DNA of 64,000 nt from Paenibacillus turicensis (GCF_017873435.1 NZ_JAGGKG010000023.1:1-64000), one strand, 5' to 3'. Numbered from the stretch's first letter, positions 49,507 through 59,684 are shown. Notes: generated by a model not told the origin, from the letters alone. Numbers and translations are program-made.

Positions 49507-50409
49507 ATGATTTGTACGCAATGTGGTTTTAATAATGAGCAAGGGGAATTTTGTGGGCAATGTGGGGCTCCTTTGTCTGCATCTGCTAGTGGGCACGGTG
49601 AAACTAATGAGCCAAATGTTCATGTTCATGATGCTCACAGTAATGAGTTGAACAGAGATAGCGATCTTGTTGGAGCTAGTGGAGTTACTGGAGAAAATGC
49701 CGCTGCTTTTACCGCCGCAACTTCATCTACTCACAATACTACAACTGAAAATCAATTCAAAGAATCCGTCTCCAATGGATGGAACAAAATCAAAGATAGT
49801 GATGCCTACAAGCAAGGCATTTCGATTAGTAAGCAATATGGTAGCTATTTTGTGCAGACACTCAAATCACCTTCCAAAGCAGTAGAACAGGTCACTAGTG
49901 TGCATATTATTAATGCAATCATTTCAATTGTGCTTACCGCTTTCATCATGCCTTTAATTCCATACTTTATTTTGAGTCATAATCCTTTTGGTTCTCCTTC
50001 GTTTTTGAATTTTGTGATTAAACCGTTTATCTACCTTCTAGTAGCGTTTATACTTAGTACGGGGATCACATTTGGTATTTTGCACTTAGCAAAAATCAAA
50101 AAAGACTATTTAACGCTTGTCTCAAAGATTGGCGTGTTATTTGTACCTGCAATCGGAGCCTTTTTACTTGGAGCAGTTTTTGCACTACTTGATTTTAGTT
50201 ATTCCATCACTTTGTTTTTCCTTTTTGTTGGGATATCTACGATTTTAATTGCTCACATTTATCCCCTACTTACAGCACGTAAGGAACAAGAAAATGCAGG
50301 GAAATTCGACCTTATTTATGGTGCTATTTTTACATCCTTGTTTTTACTGTACGTTTTGACGAAAGCATTCCAGCTTGGTGCTTCAAGTATAGTTGGGAAT
50401 TTGTTTTAA
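49507..50409 (+). CDS. Zinc-ribbon membrane protein of unknown function
   Basis: The start at 49507 (MICTQCG), with GGAGG 12 bp upstream, is preferred over an open extension of 45 codons. The 300-residue product has a four-Cys zinc ribbon at residues 3-20 (CTQCG...CGQCG), a Ser/Thr/His-rich linker to about 85, and then a hydrophobic half with about five membrane helices. Such proteins are common in Bacilli and resemble YIP1-like or DUF families, but the role is unknown. It is a single-gene unit on the plus strand. Confidence 0.8.
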   Translation: MICTQCGFNNEQGEFCGQCGAPLSASASGHGETNEPNVHVHDAHSNELNRDSDLVGASGVTGENAAAFTAATSSTHNTTTENQFKESVSNGWNKIKDSDAYKQGISISKQYGSYFVQTLKSPSKAVEQVTSVHIINAIISIVLTAFIMPLIPYFILSHNPFGSPSFLNFVIKPFIYLLVAFILSTGITFGILHLAKIKKDYLTLVSKIGVLFVPAIGAFLLGAVFALLDFSYSITLFFLFVGISTILIAHIYPLLTARKEQENAGKFDLIYGAIFTSLFLLYVLTKAFQLGASSIVGNLF

Positions 50410-50590
50410 AGCTTAATGCTTGACTAATTGCAATGGGGTGGCTACGGTACGGAGCGTTGTTTCAGTCGCTGTTAAAGTCTGATTCTTTTAAATGAACTGG
50501 TTTAGGTTAGAATCAGACTTTAAAGACTTCCTCCACAATCGCTCTGTCCCTTCGCTACTGAATGCTTTTATCAAACGTTTAACTTTGGGG
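50407..50590 (+). repeat. Dispersed palindromic element, copy 7
   Basis: The core 50441-50558 has GGAGCG/CGCTCT and a perfect TTAAAGTCTGATTCT/AGAATCAGACTTTAA stem. Outer AAAGCTTAATGCTTGA pairs loosely with TCAAACGTTTAACTTT. It follows the zinc-ribbon gene. Confidence 0.84.
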
Positions 50591-50630
50591 TTTAGCCAAA
50601 TTTTAGATTTAACAGGTAGTGAATATAGTT

Positions 50631-50698
50631 AGAGCTTTGCATGTGGGTAGGCGTAAGGGACAACTCTTATCTATCATCATGTGAAGCTCTATTTTTTT
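50631..50698 (+). terminator. Terminator downstream of the zinc-ribbon gene
   Basis: AGAGCTTTGCATG pairs with CATGTGAAGCTCT and is followed by ATTTTTTT. It lies beyond element copy 7. Confidence 0.75.
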
Positions 50699-50734
50699 GA
50701 CAAAATCCGAGCTAACAATTTTTTCGTTTATGCA

Positions 50735-50743
50735 TGTTATAAT
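50735..50743 (+). promoter_or_regulatory. Extended -10 promoter candidate for the Rpn-type gene
   Basis: TGTTATAAT is an extended -10 sequence, 27 bp before the start codon. A -35 is not clear at normal spacing. Confidence 0.4.
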
Positions 50744-50769
50744 TAAGACAGAAATGGAGATGATCTCAG

Positions 50770-51645
50770 ATGTACGAACTGCTTAATCCCCAAAATGATT
50801 TTGTATTCAAAAGAATATTCGGGAGTGAAGAAAATAAGGATGTATTGTTAGCGTTCTTAAACCGTACCTTTACAGAAGCAGGGAGTCCTCCTTTAAAAGA
50901 AATTACATTATTAAACCCATACACCGATAAGGATGCCCCACTGGATAAACAATCTATTTTTGATATTTGGGCAAAAACTGAAACAGGTGAACACATTAAT
51001 GTGGAAATGCAGCTGTTCAATAAATATGATATTGAAAAGCGAACATTATTTTATTGGGGTAAACGATATTCAGCTCAGCTACAGGAAGGACAGACATATA
51101 AAGCACTTCAAAAATGCGTTACTATTAACATTTTAAATTACTCCTTTTTACCAAATGAATACTACCATAACACCTTTCATTTAAGGGAGGACAAAACAGG
51201 CATTGAGTTAATTGATGATATAGAGATTCACTTTATTGAATTAGCCAAGCTAGATAAATCAGCTGTTCCCCTTGAAGGCGGTCTTGTAAATTGGTTATTA
51301 TTTTTAAAAGGAACAGATAAATCAAATTGGGAGGTGCTACAGATGAATGAACCAACAATTAAAAAGGCAATGACAACTTTAGAGTTTTTAAGTCAGGATC
51401 GAGAAGCACGACTCCGCTACGAGGAACGCCAAAAGTTCCTTCATGATGAAGCGTCTGCTATGGAATGGGCTCTAGATAAAGGAATTGAACAAGGCATCGA
51501 AAAAGGAAAGCAGCTTGGGCTAGCAGAAGGCGAGCGAAAAAAAGCATTGGATATTGCTAAAGGCTTGCTTAAAGCAGGGATTGGTATTGAGGTTATTATT
51601 GAAACAACAGGATTAACTAAGGAAGAAATCTTAGCTTTGAAATGA
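50770..51645 (+). CDS. Rpn-family PD-(D/E)XK nuclease
   Basis: A 291-residue protein of the Rpn/transposase-like PDDEXK group. The N-terminus has the family start NPQNDFVFKRIFG and then DIWAKTETGEHINVEMQLF with the catalytic D...E-x-Q type residues. The C-terminal 80 residues are charged and helical (GIEQGIEKGKQLGLAEGERKKAL). Rpn proteins of E. coli promote RecA-independent recombination, and some are proposed phage-defence factors; the job here is unknown. GGAGATGA precedes the ATG. It is not next to any transposase or toxin-antitoxin gene. Confidence 0.85.
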   Translation: MYELLNPQNDFVFKRIFGSEENKDVLLAFLNRTFTEAGSPPLKEITLLNPYTDKDAPLDKQSIFDIWAKTETGEHINVEMQLFNKYDIEKRTLFYWGKRYSAQLQEGQTYKALQKCVTINILNYSFLPNEYYHNTFHLREDKTGIELIDDIEIHFIELAKLDKSAVPLEGGLVNWLLFLKGTDKSNWEVLQMNEPTIKKAMTTLEFLSQDREARLRYEERQKFLHDEASAMEWALDKGIEQGIEKGKQLGLAEGERKKALDIAKGLLKAGIGIEVIIETTGLTKEEILALK

Positions 51646-51714
51646 AAGAGAGATAAAAAATAAATTATCAACAAAGTTATAAAGATGCTTCTGAAAATAA
51701 ATATGCTTAAAGTC

Positions 51715-51784
51715 AAAAAATGCTCCCTTCTAGGTAATTGGTTTGTTTTAAACCAGTCTATCTAGAGTGGAGCATTTATTTTTG
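51715..51784. terminator. Bidirectional terminator between the Rpn-type and YitT-type genes
   Basis: AAAAAATGCTCC pairs with GGAGCATTTATTTTT, and TGGTTT/AAACCA with TCTAG/CTAGA inside. It separates convergent genes. Confidence 0.85.
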
Positions 51785-51809
51785 TTTATACTGCTGTAAC
51801 TTTATAAAT

Positions 51810-52694
51810 TCACGTTCGTTTAAACCCTTCGCCTAATACTTCATGAGCATTCGTAATAATGACAAAAGCCGTTGGCTCAATGGTTTGCACTAGCTTCTTT
51901 AGTCGAGTAACTTCGCTTTGACCTACTACTGCCATTAAGACTTGTCGATCGTCTCCTGTGTAGCCACCTTGCCCACTAAGCTTGGTTAAGCCACGATCTA
52001 GTGTGGTCAAAATCGCTTCTGAGATTTCATCATTTTTTTCAGCGATAATATAGGCGACTTTTGTATAGTTAAGTCCAAGCTCGACCATATCAATCACTTT
52101 ACCCGTAATATAAAGCCCAATAAGTGCATACAAAGCCTTTTCAGGCGACAGGAGAAAGCCTGCTAATATAATGACCGTTCCATCCATCAGCATCACGCAA
52201 AGGGATAAATTAAGTCCAGAGAACTTTTGCACAATTTGCGCAAGGGTTGCCAAGCCACCGGTAGAGCCACGACCACGAAATACGATACCTAAGCCAAGTC
52301 CTACACCGATACCACCATATAGGGAAGCTAGCAACGGATCTGTTGTAGGCACACTCCAGTCCTTTGTTACAAATACGAATAAAGGCAATACAATTGTCCC
52401 TAGCAAGGAGCGAATCGCATAATTGCGCCCAAGGATAAAGAAGCCTGCAATAAATAAAGGAATATTCAGCGCCCACTGTGTATACGCAGGCTCAATATGA
52501 AGTTGATTTTGTACGATGATCGATAGCCCCGATACGCCTCCAGATGCGATATGTGCAGGAACCATAAACAAGTTAAAGGCGGTTGCGGTAATAAAGGCTC
52601 CGATAATAATCATAATGCTATCTAATGCATGTCTTGCTGGTCCTTCGATCGGAAAATGATCAGTCCATCTCCGTTTACGTGTTTTAGGCGGCAC
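51810..52694 (-). CDS. YitT-family membrane protein (YvjA-like)
   Basis: A 294-residue membrane protein. After a basic start, about five hydrophobic helices span residues 25-195, and the C-terminal 80 residues form the DUF2179 soluble domain (GYTGDDRQVLMAVV; FVIITNAHEVLGEGF). The start is GTG with AAGGAG about 12 bp upstream. The position next to prfB matches YvjA of Bacillus. The family's function is unknown. The start codon and spacing are less certain than the rest. Confidence 0.85.
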   Translation of the reverse strand: MPPKTRKRRWTDHFPIEGPARHALDSIMIIIGAFITATAFNLFMVPAHIASGGVSGLSIIVQNQLHIEPAYTQWALNIPLFIAGFFILGRNYAIRSLLGTIVLPLFVFVTKDWSVPTTDPLLASLYGGIGVGLGLGIVFRGRGSTGGLATLAQIVQKFSGLNLSLCVMLMDGTVIILAGFLLSPEKALYALIGLYITGKVIDMVELGLNYTKVAYIIAEKNDEISEAILTTLDRGLTKLSGQGGYTGDDRQVLMAVVGQSEVTRLKKLVQTIEPTAFVIITNAHEVLGEGFKRT

Positions 52695-52806
52695 GTCAGT
52701 TTGTCACTCCTTCAATCTTTCCAAAGTTCTCTTAGTACTACTGTCAATGTTACGATTGCTCTTATTGTGTTTTATTTTATCTTCATATTTCTTTATTCTT
52801 TTCAAT

Positions 52807-52880
52807 AAAAATTCCTACACTTTGTCAGCAAGTTAAGGCACTCAAGCACCTCATCTTACGTCCAAAGCATAGGAATTATT
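52807..52880 (-). terminator. Terminator of prfB
   Basis: AATTCCTATGCTTTG pairs with CAAAGTGTAGGAATT, followed by TTTTATTG on the minus strand, with a 44-nt loop. Confidence 0.65.
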
Positions 52881-52920
52881 CAGCAATCGCTACATAAGTG
52901 GAAAGAAATGTGATATATGT

Positions 52921-54037
52921 TTATTCTTCTGCACTTGTACGGATTTGACTTCTCAAATATCCATCAATAAATGGATTCAAGTCTCCATCCATCACCGCAC
53001 CTGTATTCCCTGTCTCGACAGAAGTACGATGGTCTTTGACCATACTATACGGGTGGAAGACATAAGAACGAATTTGGCTACCCCAAGCGATGTCAGATTG
53101 CTCACCACGAATTTCATCTAATTCCTTGCGTTGTTCCTCTAGCTTACGCTCATATAGCTTGGAACGTAACATTGTCATCGCTTGCTCACGGTTTTTAATC
53201 TGCGAACGTTCGTTTTGACACGTTACAACAACACCAGTAGGAATATGTGTAATCCGTACGGCAGAGTCGGTCGTATTAATGTGCTGACCCCCTGCACCAC
53301 TTGCACGATAGGTATCTATTTTCAGATCCTCAGTGCGGATTTCAATATCAACATCATCCGTAATCTCTGGTACAACATCACAAGATACAAAGGAAGTATG
53401 TCTACGACCAGAGGAATCAAAAGGAGAAATCCGCACTAGACGGTGTACTCCTTTTTCTGCCTTTAAATAGCCATACGCATTATAGCCTTTAATGAGCAAG
53501 GTTACACTTTTGATCCCAGCTTCATCACCCGGCAAATAATCCAACGTTTCTACCTTAAAGCCTTGCTTCTCCGCCCACCGTGTATACATACGAAGTAACA
53601 TTTGTCCCCAGTCCTGAGACTCGGTACCCCCTGCACCTGGATGAAGCTCTAAAATCGCATTTAGCTTATCATAAGGTTGATTTAGCAGTAGCTGCAATTC
53701 GAACTCTTCTAGCTTCTTCTTGAGTCCTGTAATGGAGTCGCCAACCTCTTTAAGTAGAGATTCGTCGCCTTCCTCTTCAGCTAGCTCAAGCATCAGCTCA
53801 ATATCGTCGCACTCCTGCTGCAAACCAGCATACTGGTCTACCGCACCTTTAATGCCGTTCATTTCGGCAATCAAAGCTTGTGCTTTATCGTTGTCATCCC
53901 AAAAGTCAGGTGCAGCCATTTTCTCTTCGTAGTTGGCGATCATCTCTTGCTTATAATCTAAGTCAAAGAGACCCCCTAAGGTTAGATAATTTGGTTGCAA
54001 TCTGACGTAGGTCCTGTTTAAAACTGGCATCGATCAT
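52921..54037 (-). CDS. prfB: Peptide chain release factor 2, with programmed +1 frameshift
   Basis: Release factor for UAA and UGA. The true start is the ATG at 54037 ([20 protein letters not shown]): the first 24 codons are read in one frame up to an in-frame TGA at 53965-53963, and the rest continues in the +1 frame as DLDYKQEM. The shift site is complete: an internal AGGGGG (53977-53972), then TCT-CTT-TGA-C. The joined product is about 371 residues and includes SPF (stop-codon recognition) and GGQ ([18 protein letters not shown]). RF2 level thereby controls its own synthesis. An annotation starting at 54030 in the +1 frame would be wrong. Confidence 0.95.
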
Positions 54038-54105
54038 GTTCGTGAAGTCACCTTCCTAAGTGCAAATTAAGCGATAAAACAATTCAGCAATTGAAAATTT
54101 AGTAT

Positions 54106-56613
54106 TTAAGCATTTTGTCCGTGACAATGTTTGTATTTCTTCCCACTTCCGCACGGGCAAAGGTCGTTACGGCCTACTTGCTCCTTACGTTGCACTGGGC
54201 GTTTCTCCGCAGGCTCGCCGCTTGTAGAAATTTTGTCCTCATCTACAACCGCTTGACGCTCCTGATTGGTTTCTACTTGTGCCTTCATAATATAGGTAGC
54301 CACTTCCTCTTGAATGCTAGCGACCATCGCATTAAACATCTCGAAGCCTTCGAATTGGTATTCACGAAGTGGGTCAGTACCGCCATAAGCACGCAAGTGG
54401 ATCCCTTGACGAAGCTGATCCATTTGGTCAATATGATCCATCCATTTGCTATCTACCGCACGAAGTGCAATAACCTTCTCAAATTCACGGACCATTTCAG
54501 AGCCCATTGCTTCTTCGCGTTGATCGTATTTCACCATAACCTTGTCAAAAATGAATTCGATCATTTCCTCAGGCTCTTTGCCCCATAGGTCATCACGGTT
54601 TAGAGCACCTTCATCTAATAGCTTGTTATTTACATATTCAGCAATGGCTTCGAAATCCCATTCTTCTGGAATGTCCGCAGTCGTATGAGCTTGAACGATG
54701 TTTTCAATCACTGCTTTAATCATGTCGACGACGATTTGCTTCACGTTTTCGGATTCTAGCAATTCACGACGTTGCTTGTAAATGATGTTACGTTGTTGGT
54801 TCATCACATCATCATATTGAAGGACGACTTTACGCAAATCAAAGTTGTTACCTTCTACACGTTTTTGTGCAGATTCAATCGCCTTCGTAATCATTTTACT
54901 TTCGATCGGTTGGTCTTCTTCAAAACCAAGACGCTCCATCATATTCAGTACGTTGTCCGCACCAAAACGACGCATCAATTCATCACCAAGTGAAAGGTAG
55001 AATTGTGTGGAGCCTGGGTCCCCTTGACGTCCTGCACGACCACGAAGCTGGTTATCAATCCGTCTAGATTCATGACGCTCTGTACCAATAATATGCAAGC
55101 CACCAACTTCGGATACACCTTCACCTAGCAAAATGTCGGTACCACGACCCGCCATATTCGTTGCAATCGTAACTGAACCTGGCTCCCCTGCACGAGAAAT
55201 GATTTCCGCTTCCTCTGCGTGGAATTTCGCGTTGAGTACTTTATGCTTTACGCCTTTGCGTTTAAGAAGATCAGATAATAGCTCGGAGTTTTCGATCGAA
55301 ATTGTACCTACAAGCACAGGTTGATTTTTTTTGTGACGCTCTACAATTCCTTCAACAACCGCGCGGAACTTACCTTGTTCACTTTTGTAAACAACATCCG
55401 GCATGTCTTTACGTTGGTTTGGTTTGTTGGTAGGAACCTGAAGCACTTCAAGACCATAAATTTTCTTAAACTCTTCTTCCTCTGTTTTCGCAGTCCCTGT
55501 CATACCGGCAAGCTTTTGGTACATACGGAAGTAGTTCTGGAACGTAATTGTTGCCAATGTCATACTTTCATTTTGTACTTCTAGCTCTTCCTTCGCTTCA
55601 ATCGCTTGGTGCAAGCCATCACTATAACGACGTCCTGCCATGAGGCGACCGGTAAATTCGTCAACGATTTTAACTTCGTCTTCATCTACTACATAGTCTA
55701 CGTCACGACGCATAATTGCGTTCGCTTTTAAAGCTTGGACTACGTGGTGGTTCAAGGTTACGTTTGTATGATCGTATAAGTTATCAATTCCAAATGCTTT
55801 TTCAGCTTTGGCAACCCCTTTTTCTGTTAAGGAAACTGCCTTCACTTTAATATCAACCGTGTAATCTTCCTCTGCAACGAGACGCTTCACGAAACGATCC
55901 GCAGCATAATAGAGCTCAGTTGATTTTTGAGCTTGTCCAGAAATAATAAGCGGTGTACGCGCTTCATCAATTAAAATGGAGTCCACTTCGTCAATGATAC
56001 AGAAATAGAGCGGACGTTGAACCATCTGCTCTTTGTATAACACCATATTGTCACGCAGATAGTCGAAACCAAATTCATTGTTAGTACCATAAGTAATATC
56101 GCATGCATAAGCATCTTGCTTGTCTACGTGTTCCATTCCATTTAGGTTAACGCCAACCGTCATCCCTAGGAAGTTATAAATTTGTCCCATTTGCTCGCTG
56201 TCACGTTGTGCCAAGTAATCATTGACCGTAACGACGTGCACACCTTTGCTTAAAAGTGCATTCAAATAAACCGGCAAGGTTCCCACGAGTGTTTTACCTT
56301 CACCTGTTTTCATCTCAGCAATACGGCCTTCATGTAGTGCCATACCACCAATTAACTGTACGTCAAAATGACGCATATTCAAAACCCGCTTGGATGCTTC
56401 TCTTACAGTCGCAAAGGCTTCTGGTAAAAGATCATCTAAGGTTTCTCCTTTTTCAAGGCGTTCGCGGAATTCTGCTGTTTTACCTTGTAATGCCTCATCA
56501 CTGAGCTTCACAAAATCGGGTTCTAATTTATTGATAACATCTACTGTCTTCATGAGACGTTTGACATCACGTTCATTAACGTCGCCGAAGATTTTTTTCA
56601 CTAATCCTAGCAT
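54106..56613 (-). CDS. secA: Preprotein translocase ATPase SecA
   Basis: The motor of the Sec export channel, 835 residues. Walker A lies in MKTGEGKT near residue 104, [13 protein letters not shown] near 209 is the DEAD box, and NMAGRGTDI and [10 protein letters not shown] are helicase lobe 2. The C-terminal zinc tail ([14 protein letters not shown]) for SecB and lipid contact is present. AAAGGGG precedes the ATG. It ends 69 bp before prfB, the usual order. Confidence 0.97.
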   Translation of the reverse strand: MLGLVKKIFGDVNERDVKRLMKTVDVINKLEPDFVKLSDEALQGKTAEFRERLEKGETLDDLLPEAFATVREASKRVLNMRHFDVQLIGGMALHEGRIAEMKTGEGKTLVGTLPVYLNALLSKGVHVVTVNDYLAQRDSEQMGQIYNFLGMTVGVNLNGMEHVDKQDAYACDITYGTNNEFGFDYLRDNMVLYKEQMVQRPLYFCIIDEVDSILIDEARTPLIISGQAQKSTELYYAADRFVKRLVAEEDYTVDIKVKAVSLTEKGVAKAEKAFGIDNLYDHTNVTLNHHVVQALKANAIMRRDVDYVVDEDEVKIVDEFTGRLMAGRRYSDGLHQAIEAKEELEVQNESMTLATITFQNYFRMYQKLAGMTGTAKTEEEEFKKIYGLEVLQVPTNKPNQRKDMPDVVYKSEQGKFRAVVEGIVERHKKNQPVLVGTISIENSELLSDLLKRKGVKHKVLNAKFHAEEAEIISRAGEPGSVTIATNMAGRGTDILLGEGVSEVGGLHIIGTERHESRRIDNQLRGRAGRQGDPGSTQFYLSLGDELMRRFGADNVLNMMERLGFEEDQPIESKMITKAIESAQKRVEGNNFDLRKVVLQYDDVMNQQRNIIYKQRRELLESENVKQIVVDMIKAVIENIVQAHTTADIPEEWDFEAIAEYVNNKLLDEGALNRDDLWGKEPEEMIEFIFDKVMVKYDQREEAMGSEMVREFEKVIALRAVDSKWMDHIDQMDQLRQGIHLRAYGGTDPLREYQFEGFEMFNAMVASIQEEVATYIMKAQVETNQERQAVVDEDKISTSGEPAEKRPVQRKEQVGRNDLCPCGSGKKYKHCHGQNA

Positions 56614-56651
56614 GTTTAACCCCTTTCACGACAAACAAATCATTTGCCTAA

Positions 56652-56680
56652 ATTGTAACAGTTTGTAAGACTTGTCGCAA
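56652..56680 (-). promoter_or_regulatory. Sigma-A promoter of secA
   Basis: TTGCGA (56675-56680), 17 bp, TACAAT (56652-56657) on the minus strand, about 40 bp before the start codon. Confidence 0.65.
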
Positions 56681-56737
56681 CATAAGAGCGCATAACGTCA
56701 TATATTGGCGACTACTGATTAAAATAGTTTATTAAGA

Positions 56738-56772
56738 ATAAAGAGCCTCATCCGAAGGACGGATAAAGGCTC
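56738..56772 (-). terminator. Terminator of hpf
   Basis: GAGCCTTTATCCG, TCCTT, CGGATGAGGCTCTTTATT on the minus strand. Confidence 0.8.
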
Positions 56773-56846
56773 ATACAGACATTTTCAGTAAATCATCAAG
56801 GTTTCATTCATAAAATATTCACGAATTTAACTTAGATGAAGGAAGT

Positions 56847-57392
56847 TTAATTTTGTTCAATCAAACCATATTTACCATCATTTCGTTTATAAACGACGTT
56901 AACAGTGCGAGTGTCGATATTAGAAAATACGAAGAAATTATGTCCAACCATATTCATTTGTAATATGGCTTCTTCTACATCCATAGGCTTCAGGGTGAAG
57001 CGCTTTGTACGTACTACTTCAAATTCATCGTTTTCTAGTTCTTCATTATCACTGGAAGTTCCTTCTACGAATAAAGTCTTAAGACTTCCTTCTTGGCGGA
57101 ACTTGCGATTAATCTTCGTTTTATGCTTGCGAATCTGACGTTCCAGCTTGTCCACGACTGCATCCATCGATGCATACATGTCATCGCTACGATCCTCTGC
57201 ACGAAGCACAACTCCAGTAAGAGGAATAGTTACCTCTACCGCGTGCAATCCTCGAACGACACTAAGAGTGACGTTACCTTCTGAGGTGGGGGGTGCATCA
57301 AAGTACTTGTCTAGTCTGCTGAGCTTCTTATCGAGATAATCTTTAAGTGCTTCAGTCACTTCAATCTGTTGTCCACGAATACTAAAATTCAT
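56847..57392 (-). CDS. hpf: Long-form ribosome hibernation promoting factor
   Basis: A 181-residue protein that pairs 70S ribosomes into inactive 100S dimers in stationary phase or stress. The N-terminal S30AE domain spans about residues 1-100 (NFSIRGQQIEVTEALKDYL), a linker rich in Glu and Asn follows, and the C-terminal dimerisation domain starts at RTKRFTLKPM and includes EEAILQMNMVGHNFFVF. The length fits the long form. GGAGGA precedes the ATG. A sigma-A promoter is visible upstream. Confidence 0.95.
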   Translation of the reverse strand: MNFSIRGQQIEVTEALKDYLDKKLSRLDKYFDAPPTSEGNVTLSVVRGLHAVEVTIPLTGVVLRAEDRSDDMYASMDAVVDKLERQIRKHKTKINRKFRQEGSLKTLFVEGTSSDNEELENDEFEVVRTKRFTLKPMDVEEAILQMNMVGHNFFVFSNIDTRTVNVVYKRNDGKYGLIEQN

Positions 57393-57421
57393 AGGGCACT
57401 CCTCCTTTGCTTTGCACCTTT

Positions 57422-57450
57422 ATTATATCACAGGTGTTAGTGTAATGTAA
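57422..57450 (-). promoter_or_regulatory. Sigma-A promoter of hpf
   Basis: TTACAT (57445-57450), 17 bp, TATAAT (57422-57427) on the minus strand. Confidence 0.65.
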
Positions 57451-57478
57451 AAGGAGTGTAAAGTGACTGAACGTAAAA

Positions 57479-57656
57479 TTGTGGCTAGATACTGCGTGGT
57501 GGGAGGCTACGGGGGAGAGGGTTCTTTCGAGCGTTGTTAAAATCAGATTTATTGGATTAGATGAAACATTTAATGGTATAAGTCCGATTTTAAAGACGCC
57601 CGCTTCGCTTCTTCAGAATTCCTCTCTCCCTTCGCTTGTTGGCTGTATCTAGGTAC
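57479..57656 (+). repeat. Dispersed palindromic element, copy 8
   Basis: The core 57505-57637 has GGAGAGGG/CCTCTCTCC and TTAAAATCAGATTTA/TAAGTCCGATTTTAA stems, and outer GCTAGATAC/GTATCTAGG flanks pair. It lies upstream of the hpf promoter. The remaining gap to 57880 holds no gene I can support. Confidence 0.83.
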
Positions 57657-57880
57657 GGTATTTTCGAGGTTCGGTCCCTTTACACGGGGGAGGCAGTAGA
57701 GGAAAAGCAAAGCGCAAACATAGAACAAAGATAAAAAGAAAAGATCGTTAAGAGCATTTATTGTTTGGACTGTGTTCTTTGAACATGCGTCAAACAATTT
57801 CAATAAACTAACAAAAGAGATGGATTGAATAAGAATAGAGGAGATTGAATATTAAATGCAAAAATAAAGTGCTTAAACAA

Positions 57881-57917
57881 TAAAAGACCTTAAGAGAAAT
57901 GAATCTCCTAAGGTCTT
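57881..57917 (-). terminator. Terminator of the cold-shock gene
   Basis: AAGACCTTAGGAGA, loop, TCTCTTAAGGTCTTTTATT on the minus strand. Confidence 0.8.
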
Positions 57918-57978
57918 AGCTACACATATCAACGCTAACCATCATATCCCATATATGTAGGTCGGCTGTGCCGGATGA

Positions 57979-58176
57979 TTATAATTTGATTACGTTAGCA
58001 GCTTGCGGTCCGCGTGCGCCTTCAACAATGTCAAATTCAACAGATTGACCTTCGTCCAAAGACTTGAAGCCTTCTGATTGGATTGCTGAGAAGTGTACGA
58101 ATACGTCGCCGCCTTCATCAGTTTCAATGAAACCATAGCCTTTTTCTGCGTTAAACCATTTTACTTTACCTTGCAT
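57979..58176 (-). CDS. Cold-shock domain protein (CspA/CspB family)
   Basis: A 65-residue nucleic-acid-binding protein of the single cold-shock-domain type. RNP1 (KGYGFIET) and RNP2 (DVFVHFSAI) are both present, preceded by [10 protein letters not shown]. It binds RNA and eases its structure during cold or growth transitions. GAAGGGAA precedes the ATG. Promoter and terminator make it a single-gene unit; the 5' leader is about 50 nt, shorter than that of E. coli cspA. Confidence 0.96.
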   Translation of the reverse strand: MQGKVKWFNAEKGYGFIETDEGGDVFVHFSAIQSEGFKSLDEGQSVEFDIVEGARGPQAANVIKL

Positions 58177-58230
58177 GCACTAACATTCCCTTCATCTTCA
58201 AATAAAAGTGTGATTAATAACCACAATTTG

Positions 58231-58260
58231 ACTATACCACCATCGGTTCCAATGTGTCAA
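58231..58260 (-). promoter_or_regulatory. Sigma-A promoter of the cold-shock gene
   Basis: TTGACA (58255-58260), 18 bp, TATAGT (58231-58236) on the minus strand. Confidence 0.7.
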
Positions 58261-58338
58261 TTACCAAAGAAAATGTTTTATTGTAAAAAAATGTAGGTTT
58301 GTGTAAGTTACTTTAATATAAAAGGAACTATATCGAAT

Positions 58339-59397
58339 TTAAGATATTTTACTTCTATAACTATTATATTTCAAATAATCACCAGATAACACACTTTCTG
58401 TCCATGTATTATTCTCTTCGTACCATTTAATAGTCTCAAGCAATCCCTTTTCAAAAGAATATTTAGGTTGCCAACCTAATTCTTTGACTATTTTATTATT
58501 ATTTATTGCGTACCTTCTATCATGCCCAGGGCGATCCTGAACAAATTCAATTAAATTTTCTTTTTGACCTGTAGCATTTAGAATTAACCTTACTAATTCA
58601 ATATTTTCTTTCTCATTGTTACTACCAACATTATATATTTCTCCTGGGCTACCATGATGAAGTACATTTTCTAAAGCACTACAATGGTCATTAACATGGA
58701 GCCAATCTCTAATATACTTACCATCCCCATATATTGGAATACGACGACCCTTAAGACTATTAATTATTATAAGGGGTATTAATTTCTCAGGAAACTGATT
58801 TGGTCCATAATTGTTACTACAACGCGTTATATTTATTGGTAGTCCAAAAGTTTCATAATATGACCTAACAAACATATCAGCACTCGCCTTCGAAGCAGAA
58901 TATGGACTATTGGGCATTAAAGAAGATGATTCAACAAAAAGCTCATCATCATTATCCAATGTACCATATACTTCATCCGTAGAAACTTGTAAAAACTTAA
59001 CTCCGTGTCTATACTCTCTGGAGAATTTATCTTCAGAATTTAATACCCAGTACTTTCTAGATATTTCAAGCAAAATCTGAGTGCCTAAAACATTAGTTTT
59101 TAAAAAAAGCTCGGGATTATCAATACTTTTATCCACATGGGACTCGGCAGCAAAGTTAACAACATAGTCGATTCTGAAAGATTCAAATATTTGCTCTATA
59201 GCTATTCTATCTGTTACATTTGCCTTAATAAATATATAATTATAGTTTGAACTTACTTCGTGCAAGTTTAATAAATTACCAGCATAAGTTAGAGCGTCAA
59301 CATTGATAATTTTATAATCAGGGTATTTATTTAACATATACTTAATATAAGCACTTCCAATAAAGCCTGCTCCTCCAGTTACCAAAATTGTTCTCAA
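58339..59397 (-). CDS. rfbB: dTDP-glucose 4,6-dehydratase
   Basis: Converts dTDP-glucose to dTDP-4-keto-6-deoxyglucose. A 352-residue extended short-chain dehydrogenase: NAD loop GGAGFIGSAYIKYM near residue 7, active-site TDEVYGT near 140, and YSASKASADMFV with the catalytic Tyr and Lys near 170. The sequence is more AT-rich than the left part of the window. It is separated from the other sugar genes by 287 bp, in which I see nothing definite. It probably works with rfbA beyond the gap. Confidence 0.94.
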   Translation of the reverse strand: MRTILVTGGAGFIGSAYIKYMLNKYPDYKIINVDALTYAGNLLNLHEVSSNYNYIFIKANVTDRIAIEQIFESFRIDYVVNFAAESHVDKSIDNPELFLKTNVLGTQILLEISRKYWVLNSEDKFSREYRHGVKFLQVSTDEVYGTLDNDDELFVESSSLMPNSPYSASKASADMFVRSYYETFGLPINITRCSNNYGPNQFPEKLIPLIIINSLKGRRIPIYGDGKYIRDWLHVNDHCSALENVLHHGSPGEIYNVGSNNEKENIELVRLILNATGQKENLIEFVQDRPGHDRRYAINNNKIVKELGWQPKYSFEKGLLETIKWYEENNTWTESVLSGDYLKYNSYRSKIS

Positions 59398-59684
59398 ATT
59401 AAACTCACCTTTCTATTAAAACATACAATTTAACCATTAATACAATGAAGAGCTAGTATATTTACATTTGCATATTGTTATTGATACATTAGTATATTTA
59501 AACTTTTAAAAACAATAATTTTCTTTTCTTTAAGGAAATAATATTTTTTGCTTCTTGTTTTGATTTAAGTGAAACTTTCTATTCAACTAGCCACTTTAGA
59601 CCACGTTTCATAGATGGAGATTTTCACTCCATTTCAAGATTTTATGTGATTTTTTTGATCCTTAAATTTAAGAAGTTAGCTTAA

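Noticed and set aside
50696-50743. TTGACA with TATAAT upstream of the Rpn-type gene as one promoter
   Set aside because: The spacing is over 30 bp, so the two cannot form one sigma-A promoter; the extended -10 was kept instead.
54115-54588. 157-residue plus-strand ORF antisense to secA
   Set aside because: Composition follows the complement of secA codons, and there is no start site or family support.
57770-57800. rRNA-leader-like GTTCTTTGAACATG stretch
   Set aside because: Only a short match to the true leader at 122-147; no rRNA sequence follows.
57570-57803. 77-residue minus-strand ORF with a hydrophobic stretch
   Set aside because: It starts at a TTG with no ribosome site, overlaps palindrome copy 8, and the C-terminal part runs through the repeat's arm.
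59611-59630. ATGGAG/CTCCAT hairpin upstream of rfbB
   Set aside because: Only six pairs with no T-run in either direction; could be chance.
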